Origin: an uncultured Duncaniella sp.
GTDB taxonomy: Bacteria; Bacteroidota; Bacteroidia; Bacteroidales; Muribaculaceae
Length of the DNA: 64,000 nucleotides
Direction of reading: 5' to 3'
Assembly: GCF_910577345.1 (NCBI RefSeq)
Contig: NZ_CAJTMT010000006.1
Location: forward strand, 62,001 to 126,000
The notes below the pieces were generated by a model. It saw only the letters and a list, made by a program, of their open reading frames with translations, had not been told where the DNA came from and did not search any database. This document shows positions 26,531 through 34,984 of the stretch, in pieces (the first letter of the stretch is position 1; every line of letters starts with the position of its first letter). A program made the translations under genes and the position numbers.

Positions 26531-27398
26531 GAGCGTTGGTGAATTCCACGTCGAGGAGGAAGTAAGCACCGTTGAACGCTGCACCGGTCTGAGAGGGATC
26601 CCAAGCCTTGGTCTGCTGGGGAAGGAGGAGCATGGAGAGGTCGCCACCCTGCTTGTGGTTAACGTTGGTGATCATGCCAACCTCGCTGTTGGGAGTGAAT
26701 GTGATGGACTCGTTGAGTTTTGCGGTGTAGTTCTTGAACTCAGAATCAGCAACGTTATCCCATGTGCCCTGGCCTTCGAGTTGCTTAGTCGGGTCGGCCA
26801 TGAGTTCGTGGTTCTCATAATTGTCCTCGGTGTTTACAGTGGGGAAGGTGAAGTCGCCCTTGCTGTTGATGTGACCGATGGTAACGCCTGAGATGGTGAC
26901 GTTGAGAGAAGATTTGTTCCATGCGCGGAAGACAATCTGAGAGAGAGCGTGACGGAAGTTGAGCTTCACGGTCTCGCGGTAAACGTCGTTCTTCACTGAA
27001 TAAAGCAGGTCGAGCTGCTCAGTAGCGTTGGCTGCGGGCTCGAAACCTTTGAAGTAAGCGCCATTAGCGTCGCGGGAGTAGGTGCCGTTTACATAGGCAT
27101 GGAAGTTGAGGGCTTCTGCTCCCCAGTAGTGAGCAGCCTCGGTGGTGTAGCCTTTACCGTCGCCCTTGGCAACGTCTGTAAACTTCTCAGTGCCATCGGC
27201 GGTGATCGCTACTACATTGAATGCACCGGGGAGGTTGGTGTTACAGTAGGAATCGGCAGAGCGGCTGGTGAGGTTTGAGACAGCTGAGAAGCCGATTACG
27301 TCAGGATTTGACTCAACATTGTTGAGTATTTCCTCCTGAGAACATGCGGTGAGCGTGAGAGCAGCAGCCGCAAGACCGAACATAATGTTACTTTTCAT
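26361..27398 (-). CDS. Fimbrillin 1, N-terminal part (frameshifted gene)
   Basis: Classical fimbrillin family N-terminus: lipoprotein signal ending LTLTAC (Cys19), then ISRSAD-like text (VSNLTSRSADSY), KLNFRHALSQIVFRAWN near 145-160, and LLLPQQTKAWDP and AYFLLDVEFTNA near 265-290. Family-like sequence stops at residue ~289 (base 26532). The remaining ~56 residues to the stop at 26361 are out-of-frame. One extra base (c on the minus strand, 26531) between GCT and ATG restores the frame into 25499-26530. It is the first fimbrillin after the DUF5119 anchor gene. Whether the lesion is real or a sequence error cannot be told here. Confidence 0.72.
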   Translation of the reverse strand: MKSNIMFGLAAAALTLTACSQEEILNNVESNPDVIGFSAVSNLTSRSADSYCNTNLPGAFNVVAITADGTEKFTDVAKGDGKGYTTEAAHYWGAEALNFHAYVNGTYSRDANGAYFKGFEPAANATEQLDLLYSVKNDVYRETVKLNFRHALSQIVFRAWNKSSLNVTISGVTIGHINSKGDFTFPTVNTEDNYENHELMADPTKQLEGQGTWDNVADSEFKNYTAKLNESITFTPNSEVGMITNVNHKQGGDLSMLLLPQQTKAWDPSQTGAAFNGAYFLLDVEFTNAHELQGHHAGRYSRRHSLEAGRALHLHFHLRRWWQRWLHSRSRKSRTRPRWQDLLRG

Positions 27399-27711
27399 TG
27401 CGTTTTGTGTTACTAAAAAGTGGATGAAAAAATAATTAAATTATGAAAAATTAAAATAGATGATTTGTTACATTTGTCTGTTCAGAAGTTTTTCACTACT
27501 GAGTTGATTAAGAGTAGGTCTCCCTGACGTTTGCGAGGCGGCGGGAGGAGGGTCCGTTGGAGAGAGGGGAGGAGCGGAGGGAGCGGTCAAGAGATTGCAG
27601 TTGCGGAAATCCGGTGTCAAGGGGCTTGCTTGCGAGGCTCCCCGTGGCGGTGGATCTGAAGGGAACGGTTCAATGGGGCGATTGGCGTCGGGGGGGAGAG
27701 GGGGACGGGAA
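27399..27711. other. Gene-free spacer upstream of fimbrillin 1
   Basis: 313 bases. The part next to fimbrillin 1 is AT-rich. The rest (about 27520-27710) is G-rich on the plus strand with runs such as ggggggg, and has no conserved coding frame on either strand. No TAnnTTTG promoter box was found, so fimbrillin 1 may rely on read-through from the DUF5119 gene. Confidence 0.5.
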
Positions 27712-28788
27712 TCAGAGATAGACGTCCTGGAAGACTTCGCCCCAGTCGTCGATGTCGGGGTTGAAGGCGCCCGGCACGTCGGGGTTTGGTGGATCAATGG
27801 GGGTCGGGATGTCCAGTCCGTCGATGATGAGGTGGACATGGCGACGGTTGGGTGCGGAATGCACCTGTTCGGTTACGTTGAAGCGGGGGCTTTCAGATCC
27901 GAAGCTGTAGGCTTTGCCGTCGTTTGTCCAGACGTAGAGCATCATGCGGTGAGGGTCGGGGAGTTCGGCATGGTGGCCGAAGGTGATGAAGCGGCCGGTG
28001 ATTTTCGACACTCCATCGCTGTAGGCTTCGAAGGGGAGTGTGACGGGCTTGCGTCCCAGTTCCTCTTCCGCCAGCATCAGGTTGGGTGCCATGCCGGAGA
28101 GGGATGCGGTTGCCTGATAGATATGCTCTATGTTGTTGACGTTGCGGATCTCGTAGGTGTAGATGCAGGTGAGTTCATGAGGATAGAGAGTGATGGTGTT
28201 TTCGGTGACGATGGGCGGACGCTCCATCCACTCTTCTTTGTCCTTTACGGGAACGCAGATGTAGCTGATTCCCTGTTCGGAAATCGTGATGTCGATTGCG
28301 GAACATCCCCACATCATGTCGGGACAGATGACCACATCTTCGTCCTCCGTTCCTTCCGCGCGTGGAATTCCTTTGTTTGACTGGTTGCCACGGGTGACAG
28401 ATTCGAAGAGGCCACCGCTGCGGGTGTAGACTTCGTGGGTGGAGTGGGATTCCATGCCGCGGAAGAATACTGATTCGGTGTCGTTGTTGTAGGTGAGGAG
28501 ACGGTAGCGGCCTGCGGCGATAGTGATTTCGCCACCTTGCAGACCTGTGAAGTCGAAGCGCCGGGTCTCCAGTCCCGGTTGCTCGGGATAGAAGAAAACG
28601 CACATTCCGTCGGGGCGCTCCGGATCCTCGCAGTCGCTCCAGTCGAATTCGAGACGCAGTTTCACCATGTGTTTATGGTGATAGCAGAGGTCTTTATGGT
28701 CACAGGCAGTGATGATTGCCATGAGCGGAAGGAGTAGCAGGACCGGTATCATCCGGCGCATGTGGAATGAGTGGAACGGTGTCATCAT
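27712..28788 (-). CDS. DUF5119 family lipoprotein, FimB/Mfa2-like fimbrial component
   Basis: Predicted outer-membrane lipoprotein (lipobox ITAC, about residue 29), 358 residues. It has the DUF5119 pattern: DLCYHHKHMVKLRLEFDW near 32-50, then RYRLLTYNNDTESVFFRG, and a C-terminal FNPDIDDWG. Proteins of this kind precede fimbrillins in Bacteroides-type fimbrial operons and are thought to act in anchoring or assembly (family knowledge, not shown here). The start overlaps the stop of the upstream DUF3575 gene (ATGATG around 28785-28788). ATG 28761 would also give a good signal peptide. Confidence 0.85.
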   Translation of the reverse strand: MMTPFHSFHMRRMIPVLLLLPLMAIITACDHKDLCYHHKHMVKLRLEFDWSDCEDPERPDGMCVFFYPEQPGLETRRFDFTGLQGGEITIAAGRYRLLTYNNDTESVFFRGMESHSTHEVYTRSGGLFESVTRGNQSNKGIPRAEGTEDEDVVICPDMMWGCSAIDITISEQGISYICVPVKDKEEWMERPPIVTENTITLYPHELTCIYTYEIRNVNNIEHIYQATASLSGMAPNLMLAEEELGRKPVTLPFEAYSDGVSKITGRFITFGHHAELPDPHRMMLYVWTNDGKAYSFGSESPRFNVTEQVHSAPNRRHVHLIIDGLDIPTPIDPPNPDVPGAFNPDIDDWGEVFQDVYL

Positions 28789-30080
28789 AGGTTACCTCCT
28801 TTCCTGTTGACTTTAGGACGGTTGTAGTTGTCGCATCCAAGAAGCCATACGAGTGAGATTTCCAGTTTTGTCGGGCCAAACCAATGGCGGTTGCGTGTCA
28901 CTTGCCACACATAGTGGTCATCCATGGGAAGATATTCGTAGACGTGGCCTGTCTGGTAGCCTACGCCGAGAGAAAAGTCGATGTTGAGTCGGCGGGCAAC
29001 GGGGAGTGAGAAGCCATATTCGGCGCTTATGCCCCAGTGGCAGCGGTCCCAGAGTGAGCCTGTAGGTTTGCCGCCCATATATCCTCGTTTGCCCCACTCG
29101 AAGTCGTAGGTGAGAATCTGGGCGAATATGCCGACGTGGTGACCGGTAAGTGGCTTGATGTGAGCGGCGTGTCCGAACCACCAGCGGGCATTGATGTCGC
29201 CTCCGTAGGCACGCCAATAGCGATGGCGGTTGTCGTTGTTCCACCATCCGTAGAGCCAGTTGCCGCCAACGGATATGTTTTTACCTACATAGAAATCTAC
29301 GCCGATGTTAGGGAGGAGCAGGGCATCGAAGAGCATGTTGGTGCGTATGTCCATGTAGAATGGACGGCATGTCTCGACAATTGGCTCGGGCTCGGGTGCA
29401 GGCTCGGGTTCGGGTTCAGGGAGAGGCTCAGGTTCCGGCTCAGGCTCCGGTTCGGGCTCGGGAATGGGTTCGGGTTCCGGTAGTATTGTAATATAGTCGA
29501 CGGTCATGCGCGATGCGCGGAGCTCAGGGAAGATATTGGTATATAAATAGCGGTAGGGAACTCCTGCACGGAGGGCCTTCAGGCGCTGGAGATGTCGGCC
29601 TTTGGACGGTGTGGCGCCATCGAGTTCAGCGTTGATTGTCTTTACAAGGGCTACCACTTCGTTGCGGAATGGGATGAGTGAATCAGCCTCACACATTCTC
29701 AGGAGTCCTTTCCAGTCGCGTCCGAGAAATTCGACTTTCATCATTGAGTCGGGTAGGGCAATATGGCGCGAGAGGGTCGAGAGGAGGGTGGCAGCGCGTT
29801 TTTCGGAGAGCCAACGGTTGAAACTGATTGATCCTTCCGGGGAGGCGGCACCGTAGACCGATATTCCTATGAAGTGTTTGGTCGGTGACTCCATTACTTC
29901 CTGCACACGTTCGACGAAGCCTTTGATGGTGGCCTCGTTGTCGTGTAGCTTGGGTATGAAGTCGATTTTACTTTGCCGGAAGAATATCTTCACGGAGTCA
30001 GCTTCAACGTCGGGTGTCGCGGCGTTGACTGAGCAAATGGCGCAAAGCAAAAAGAGTCCTAAACAAACTAACTTTTTCAT
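28785..30080 (-). CDS. OmpA-like / DUF3575 outer-membrane protein with Pro-Glu linker
   Basis: First gene of the fimbrial operon, 431 residues. A signal peptide (LFLLCAICSVNA) is followed by an OmpA-like domain (about 28-150: SKIDFIPKLHD, GISVYGAASPEGS, NRWLSEKRA). About 35 residues of alternating Pro-Glu come next (210-245), then a DUF3575 beta-barrel domain (about 250-415). The OmpA-like part should bind peptidoglycan, the linker should span the periplasm and the barrel should sit in the outer membrane (inference from domain types). DUF3575 proteins commonly accompany DUF5119 proteins and fimbrillins. It is translationally coupled to the DUF5119 gene. Confidence 0.86.
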   Translation of the reverse strand: MKKLVCLGLFLLCAICSVNAATPDVEADSVKIFFRQSKIDFIPKLHDNEATIKGFVERVQEVMESPTKHFIGISVYGAASPEGSISFNRWLSEKRAATLLSTLSRHIALPDSMMKVEFLGRDWKGLLRMCEADSLIPFRNEVVALVKTINAELDGATPSKGRHLQRLKALRAGVPYRYLYTNIFPELRASRMTVDYITILPEPEPIPEPEPEPEPEPEPLPEPEPEPAPEPEPIVETCRPFYMDIRTNMLFDALLLPNIGVDFYVGKNISVGGNWLYGWWNNDNRHRYWRAYGGDINARWWFGHAAHIKPLTGHHVGIFAQILTYDFEWGKRGYMGGKPTGSLWDRCHWGISAEYGFSLPVARRLNIDFSLGVGYQTGHVYEYLPMDDHYVWQVTRNRHWFGPTKLEISLVWLLGCDNYNRPKVNRKGGNL

Positions 30081-30598
30081 GCGTAATAAAGGGGTTTTGT
30101 GGAGCGCAAAACCTCAATTTGCGATTTTCCTAACTAATTACCAAATGGCGGATGAAATTTTGCGAATGTGGGGCGAAACCGTGGATTGAGCCATCCGAAC
30201 GGCGCACTGTGTATTTCATCCTCAGATACACTATAAATAAAATTGGTGGCAGTGACAATTATTTCGTAGCATGGTATCCATTGTGCTTAAATGAAGACAG
30301 CGCCGGATACGTAGCGAAAAAAACAGATGAAATCTGCCTCATGCTTCTTGGTATTAAGGCTAATTGTCAATGCCGGAGGCCGGATGTAGATTTTAGATGA
30401 TACGCATTGTTAAAATGATTATCAAATAAGAGTTTTATATACGTTACCAAAAACTTAAAAGGTACTTGCCGGCGGCCTTCCAGAGGAGAGGAGTGTCTGA
30501 TGTCAGTGTTTTGTCCTGTAGCCAAGAATTTTGTCACAATCCCGGTGCTTGCCGACGAACCCAGATGGCATGTTTCCATACGAGCGGAATATGCACTG

Positions 30599-30630
30599 CA
30601 AATTTAAGTTAAATATTTTAATTTGGCAAA
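30599..30630 (-). promoter_or_regulatory. Fimbrial operon promoter with overlapping dyad and long leader
   Basis: On the minus strand TTTG (30630-30627), 20 bases, then TAAATTTG (30606-30599) is an exact Bacteroidetes promoter match. A dyad of aatttaagttaaa (30601-30613) and tttaacttaaaatt (30634-30647) overlaps both boxes and may be an operator. The nearest downstream gene is the DUF3575 gene at 30080, which implies a leader of about 510 bases. The interval 30081-30598 has no convincing gene; it is either a long untranslated leader or encodes a small RNA. Confidence 0.6.
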
Positions 30631-30754
30631 ATTTTTAACTTAAAATTACCTCGTGAGAGTTGATTTAAGATAAATTTAGTAAATTTTTTGCGGAGCGGGA
30701 TGAAATGGGTGGGTTTCGGTTGGCGTAGTCAGTGCGGATGTCTTAGCAAAAGAA

Positions 30755-30790
30755 AAAGAGCTGTAAATGACATGTCATTTACAGCTCTTT
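30755..30790 (-). terminator. tRNA-Ser terminator, 36-bp perfect palindrome
   Basis: Arms 30755-30772 and 30773-30790 are perfectly complementary with no spacer. On the minus strand the hairpin is followed by TTTCTTTTGC. It starts two bases after the tRNA 3' end. Confidence 0.85.
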
Positions 30791-30792
30791 AG

Positions 30793-30877
30793 CGGAGAGA
30801 GAGGGATTCGAACCCCCGGAGGTGTGACCCTCAACGGTTTTCAAGACCGCCGCAATCGACCACTCTGCCATCTCTCC
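30793..30877 (-). tRNA. tRNA-Ser (anticodon TGA)
   Basis: 85-base serine tRNA. Acceptor stem GGAGAGA pairs with TCTCTCC, the anticodon loop reads CTTGAAA (anticodon TGA, read as UGA), a long variable arm follows, and the T loop is TTCGAAT. The discriminator is G and CCA is not encoded. It has its own promoter at 30955-30986 and a palindromic terminator. Confidence 0.95.
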
Positions 30878-30954
30878 ATTGTGTCATCAAGTCTGTCGCT
30901 CCTGAAGGTTTCTCTTAATCTTCGTGTCGTGGAGTTGTTTCCTTTTGACGTGTG

Positions 30955-30986
30955 CAAAGGTAGGGGCTTTTTTTGAACTGTGCAAA
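30955..30986 (-). promoter_or_regulatory. Promoter of the tRNA-Ser gene
   Basis: On the minus strand TTTG (30986-30983), 20 bases, TACCTTTG (30962-30955): a full match to the Bacteroidetes primary promoter, about 78 bases upstream of the mature tRNA 5' end. The rest of 30878-31176 is AT-rich with no gene. Confidence 0.8.
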
Positions 30987-31176
30987 TTTTTGGATGATTA
31001 TTTTTAATTTTTTGTCAAAATAGCACCAAAATAGCTGTAATGGCAGAATTATATATTATATATAGGTGGTACTAAATAATCCACATTTCTGATTTGTATT
31101 TCTTGAAATGTCAAGATTGGATTTTTTGGGAGTTCTGGAGGCATCGGTCTTGTTTCATTGCCGTGGAGGTTGGTAG

Positions 31177-32565
31177 TTAGAGCTCCCGGACGTAGATTTG
31201 GGCGTTTTCGTATTTGATGACGCGGACGCGGGAGGCGGCGTGAATGAAGCCTTGGGCGGCTACGGCATCGAGAATCTCGCCATTGATTTCCACCTTTCCG
31301 GCGGGGCGCATGTCGGTGACGGCTGAACCTTCGAGGCCGATGTAGCGTGCGGGCGACATGTCGACTCCGACGTAGCCGTCCTTCACCTGCTGTGTGAGTA
31401 GCAGTTCGGTGTGGCGGCGCACCCATTTCGGTCCGTAGGATGAGGTGAGATACCATATAGCGCCTATCGCGAGGACTACTCCGGCAATGAAGATGACCAT
31501 TGAGCTCCAGACTGCATCTGCGTTGAGATGGGTGAGCGAGAAGGTGTAGTGTTCGATAAGACCTAAGATGACTGCGGCGCATACGCATGATATGCCTGCA
31601 ATGCCGGTTATTCCGAATCCGGGGACCACGAAGATTTCAAGGACAATCAACATGACGCCAAGCACGAACAGAAGGATTATCCATGAGCTTGCAATGCCTG
31701 AGATATAGAGCGGGAGGAAATAGAGCACCGCTGCTATTATCGCGGCTGCCGAGGGGAAGCCCATGCCGGGGGAATGGAGCTCCATGTAGATGCCTCCGAC
31801 AATAATCATGATGAGGATGGCCTGCACGGCGGGGTTGGTGAAGAAACCGATGAGGTGGTCGAGCCAGTCAGGTTTGTATTCCTGAATGGAATATCCGTTT
31901 TCGTCATATCCGAGGTGGGCCATCACATCCTTGACAGATTCAGCCTTTGCATCGGCATAGTGCCATTTGATTGCTTCATCGGTCGTGAACGTGAGGACGC
32001 GTGTCGAGTCAATGAGTCCGGGGACCTCCACACGGCTGTCGACCATCGCTTCGGCAATGAGCGGGTCGCGTCGCCAGTGTTCGACACCTGTCGAGTCGAT
32101 GTATTTGCCGTGGCTTTCTGCGGTGGCGCGCATCATTGCGCGCATGTATGATTGGTATTTATCCGGCATGGCTTGTCCGTCAGCACCGTTGACAACCGTC
32201 ACAGCACCCATCGAGGCCCCTCCGCGCATATAGACCGAGTCACATGCGAGAGCAATCAGCGCTCCGGCTGAGGCTGCGTTGTTGTCAACGAAACCGAGGA
32301 CCGGACCGGGATAGTTGAGCAGGGCTGTGCGGATGGAATCGGCGTGGACCACTGAGCCTCCGTAGGTGTTGAGGTGTACGAGCAGCAGTGGTGAATTCAA
32401 TCGTTTGGCCTCGTCGATGGCCTGTTGGGTGTAGCGCCATGTGCTCGACCCGATTTCATCGTCGAGACGCAGCATGTAGACGCTTGAAACTTCATCGGCG
32501 CGCAAGGTTGTCTGGCCGAAGAATATCGCGGCGAGGAGCGCGATGATTAGCCTGTGGGTTGACAT
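31177..32565 (-). CDS. NfeD-family membrane-bound serine protease (ClpP-class)
   Basis: Full-length NfeD1-type protein, 462 residues from the ATG at 32565, which begins a signal peptide (MSTHRLIIALLAAIFFG); the frame further left is not conserved. An N-terminal ClpP-like serine protease domain (about 30-215) carries the nucleophile in NNAASAGALIALACD and a later lysine region. Three or four membrane helices follow (about 245-370), then a C-terminal NfeD OB-fold domain (about 385-460). Such proteases are thought to work with stomatin-like proteins on membrane quality control. It is last in a minus-strand group with a flippase-like protein and a GT4 glycosyltransferase. Confidence 0.92.
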   Translation of the reverse strand: MSTHRLIIALLAAIFFGQTTLRADEVSSVYMLRLDDEIGSSTWRYTQQAIDEAKRLNSPLLLVHLNTYGGSVVHADSIRTALLNYPGPVLGFVDNNAASAGALIALACDSVYMRGGASMGAVTVVNGADGQAMPDKYQSYMRAMMRATAESHGKYIDSTGVEHWRRDPLIAEAMVDSRVEVPGLIDSTRVLTFTTDEAIKWHYADAKAESVKDVMAHLGYDENGYSIQEYKPDWLDHLIGFFTNPAVQAILIMIIVGGIYMELHSPGMGFPSAAAIIAAVLYFLPLYISGIASSWIILLFVLGVMLIVLEIFVVPGFGITGIAGISCVCAAVILGLIEHYTFSLTHLNADAVWSSMVIFIAGVVLAIGAIWYLTSSYGPKWVRRHTELLLTQQVKDGYVGVDMSPARYIGLEGSAVTDMRPAGKVEINGEILDAVAAQGFIHAASRVRVIKYENAQIYVREL

Positions 32566-32629
32566 TGCAGGAATCTGGTATTGAGAGGTTAATATTTTTG
32601 AGAAGGGAGCGCGGGAAATAAGATAGAGG

Positions 32630-33736
32630 TCATTTCTCCTGCGTGGGCGATGTTGAGGTTGCGGAAGCTTCTTCGGCACGTTTCCGCTTGATGCCTTGCT
32701 GGATCCATCCGGGCATTATACATGCGCCGATAAGGAGGTAGACGTAGTAGCTGATGATGCGCCAGAAAAGGGCGATGACGAGAGCCATGCCTGTCGAGTG
32801 GATGAGGTCGCCGTAGTAGGTCGTGAACAGCCATTCGCTGATACCGGCACTGCCGGGGGTGGGGCTGACCATGAGGCACACCCACACGATGAACTGACGG
32901 GCGAAGACTATGAGCTGGTTGGCCATCGGTGCGAAACCGAGGAAAAGGGCGTTGACCACGAGATAGCGCGACGACCATGAGAGGGCTGTGCCTCCGAAGG
33001 TTTCAAGCCACCAGTGGAAGGGGCGTTTGCGGAGGTCACGGCCGGTAGTCTCCATGTTGGAGCCGAGGGTATCCACCTGTGGCGCCCATTTTTTGAGTAG
33101 TTTGAAGTGGAAGAGCCAGTTGAGGAAGCGGTGGATGGCGTGGGGCCGTACAATGATGCCGAGGAAAAGGATGGTGGTCCATACGAAAATCACGGCATAC
33201 ACTCCCCAGAACACAGATTGCAGCCCGACGGTGAATCCTCCGTGACCGAAATCGAAAAGTTCTTTGTAGGGGACAATGAGCATGATAATCGGCAGCGAGA
33301 CAACAAAAAACAGTTCGTCAAGAAAGAGGGTGGTCATCATCAGTGTTGTCGCGCGTCCGAGTTCTATACCCTCGCGGTTGAGGTAGATCATGCCCAAGGC
33401 ACTTCCGCCGACAGCCGACGGGGTGACGCATGATGTGAATTCGCAGAGCATGTCGACTTTCCATGCCTTTGCCCATGTGAGCTGTCGGTCTGTGAGGGCG
33501 CGGAATCGCCATGTCAACCCGAAGTCACGACCGAGCATGAAAAGCCATGCGAGGGCAATGCATCCGATCACTCTGCCGTCGAAATGTATGGATTCCCAGA
33601 CTTCAAGGTTGAATTCGCGTTTGAACAGCCACACGACCACGGCGAGGCCTATGGCTATCGGCAGAAATATCTTCCACACGAGATTCAGGGTCTGGCGACG
33701 GACGGATTCAGGTTTTTTAGTGTTTTGTATGCTCAT
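32630..33736 (-). CDS. Flippase-like / lysylphosphatidylglycerol synthase TM-region family protein
   Basis: Polytopic membrane protein (368 residues, about eight helices) of the UPF0104/LPG_synthase_TM family, which includes the membrane part of MprF and other putative lipid flippases. Conserved text includes GRDFGLTWRFRALT, EFTSCVTPSAVGGSALG, LDELFFVVSLP and the late VSPTPGSAGISEW. There is no soluble aminoacyl-transferase domain. It overlaps the upstream GT4 gene by 20 bases. This suggests a glycolipid made by the glycosyltransferase and moved or handled by this protein (inference). Confidence 0.88.
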   Translation of the reverse strand: MSIQNTKKPESVRRQTLNLVWKIFLPIAIGLAVVVWLFKREFNLEVWESIHFDGRVIGCIALAWLFMLGRDFGLTWRFRALTDRQLTWAKAWKVDMLCEFTSCVTPSAVGGSALGMIYLNREGIELGRATTLMMTTLFLDELFFVVSLPIIMLIVPYKELFDFGHGGFTVGLQSVFWGVYAVIFVWTTILFLGIIVRPHAIHRFLNWLFHFKLLKKWAPQVDTLGSNMETTGRDLRKRPFHWWLETFGGTALSWSSRYLVVNALFLGFAPMANQLIVFARQFIVWVCLMVSPTPGSAGISEWLFTTYYGDLIHSTGMALVIALFWRIISYYVYLLIGACIMPGWIQQGIKRKRAEEASATSTSPTQEK

Positions 33737-34877
33737 GTCGGGCTATGATTTCGTCGTAGCGTTGAATAACTTCGTCCATGACATCGTGCCATGAACGTGC
33801 GAGGGTCCGGCTTGCTCCGAGACCTGCTGTGCGTTTCATATCCGGGTCTGATGCGACTTGCCGGATGACTTCTGCATATTGTTCGGGTGTACGGTCGGTT
33901 AGGAATCCGTTTTCACGGTCGCGGACAAGCTCTGCGGCCGTCGAGCCTTCGAGAAGGACCGCCGGGGTCTGCATCGCAGCCGCCTCGCGGACCACGAGAG
34001 GGGCATTGTCGTAGAACGACGGAAAGAGAAACAGGTCAGAACCGGCATAGAACCGGCGAAGTCGTTCGCGGTCGTTGATGACACCGTGGAATGTCACCCG
34101 GTCGGTCAGTCCGAGTTCCCTGACAAGCGCTTTCATGTCGTCAAGGGCATAGCCGGTCCCGATGAAGTTCATCTTGAACTTGACGCCGTCGAGGAGCGGG
34201 AGGGTGCGGATGATGATTTCGATACCCTTTTCGAGAATGTGTTGTCCGACAAAGAGAAGACCGATTTCATCATCGTCAAGACCGATGATGCGGCGTGATT
34301 CAATCTTGTAAGCCTCGACATCGTCAATACCTTCGCAAAAATCGTTGCCGTTCTCGACTACCACTACCTTGCCTTTGTAGCCGTATTCACGGATGGTTTC
34401 CTCGACGGCTGCCTGTGGAATCCATACTTCGGTGGCTGAGTTGTAGAATTCACGCAGACGGTTCATCTGATAGGTGACCATCGGACCCGGGAGTGAACGC
34501 TCAAGGTCGGTGCGGTATTTTGAATGGAAAGTGGCTATGAGTGGAATGTCCTGCCGACGTGCGGCATAGGCTGCAAGCCGACCGGAGGAGAAGGGACAGT
34601 GGGCGTGGACAAGACGGAACGGTGTGTTCCGCATCTTCCGCCAGATGAAGGGGTCGAAACGCGGGTAGCCGTAGCGGTAGGGGTGACGGTTGTAGATCGG
34701 GAGAGAGAAGTAGCGGTAGAGCTTGATGTCTTCTATGCCGGTGAAGCGAGGTGCCCACGGAGTGACGACACAGACATCACGTCCCTCCGCGGTCAGCCAT
34801 TTGCAGTAGTTCTCGACGGTGAGGGTCACACCGTCAAGGACAGGAGGGAAGCTGTCGTTGAACAATCCGTAATACAT
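33717..34877 (-). CDS. Glycosyltransferase family 4 protein
   Basis: GT-B fold glycosyltransferase of 386 residues. The N-terminal MYYGLFNDSFPPVLDGVTLT is the usual start of lipid glycosyltransferases such as 1,2-diacylglycerol glucosyltransferases, with the HAHCPFSSG region following. The C-terminal donor-binding part shows LLFVGQHILEKGIEIIIRTL and the EX7E-type PSFYDNAPLVVREAAAMQTP. ATG 34877 is preferred because it begins the first beta strand; ATG 34901 would add eight residues. Its position before a flippase-like gene favours a membrane glycolipid product, but donor and acceptor are not deducible. Confidence 0.88.
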   Translation of the reverse strand: MYYGLFNDSFPPVLDGVTLTVENYCKWLTAEGRDVCVVTPWAPRFTGIEDIKLYRYFSLPIYNRHPYRYGYPRFDPFIWRKMRNTPFRLVHAHCPFSSGRLAAYAARRQDIPLIATFHSKYRTDLERSLPGPMVTYQMNRLREFYNSATEVWIPQAAVEETIREYGYKGKVVVVENGNDFCEGIDDVEAYKIESRRIIGLDDDEIGLLFVGQHILEKGIEIIIRTLPLLDGVKFKMNFIGTGYALDDMKALVRELGLTDRVTFHGVINDRERLRRFYAGSDLFLFPSFYDNAPLVVREAAAMQTPAVLLEGSTAAELVRDRENGFLTDRTPEQYAEVIRQVASDPDMKRTAGLGASRTLARSWHDVMDEVIQRYDEIIARHEHTKH

Positions 34878-34984
34878 CTTGGTGTCAGGGTCCGATCTCA
34901 TAAATGATGAATTGAAGTGAGGGAAGCCTATTGGCCGGGGTACGATTACAAATATAACACTTTAAAGGGGATTGGAGGTTGAAT

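Noticed and set aside
26361..26647. Overlapping ends of the two fimbrillin 1 frames as two separate genes
   Set aside because: The overlap is out-of-frame reading of one gene; conserved text switches frame at 26531.
27595..28380. 261-codon plus-strand frame
   Set aside because: Gly/Arg/Val-rich antisense reading of the DUF5119 lipoprotein gene and the G-rich spacer next to it; no start context or conserved motifs.
29390..29480. Repetitive ctcgggctcgggt-like DNA
   Set aside because: It encodes the Pro-Glu linker of the DUF3575 protein; not an independent repeat element.
30367..30579. 70-codon frame within the fimbrial leader
   Set aside because: It begins close to the predicted transcript start but shows no signal peptide, family motif or biased codon use. 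A small gene cannot be fully excluded.
30599..30650. Invertible (phase-variable) fimbrial promoter
   Set aside because: The inverted arms are only about 20 bases apart and lie within the promoter, so inversion would not switch its direction; no recombinase gene is nearby.
31049..31588. 179-codon minus-strand frame
   Set aside because: Arg/His-rich alternative frame of the NfeD gene, typical of out-of-frame reading.
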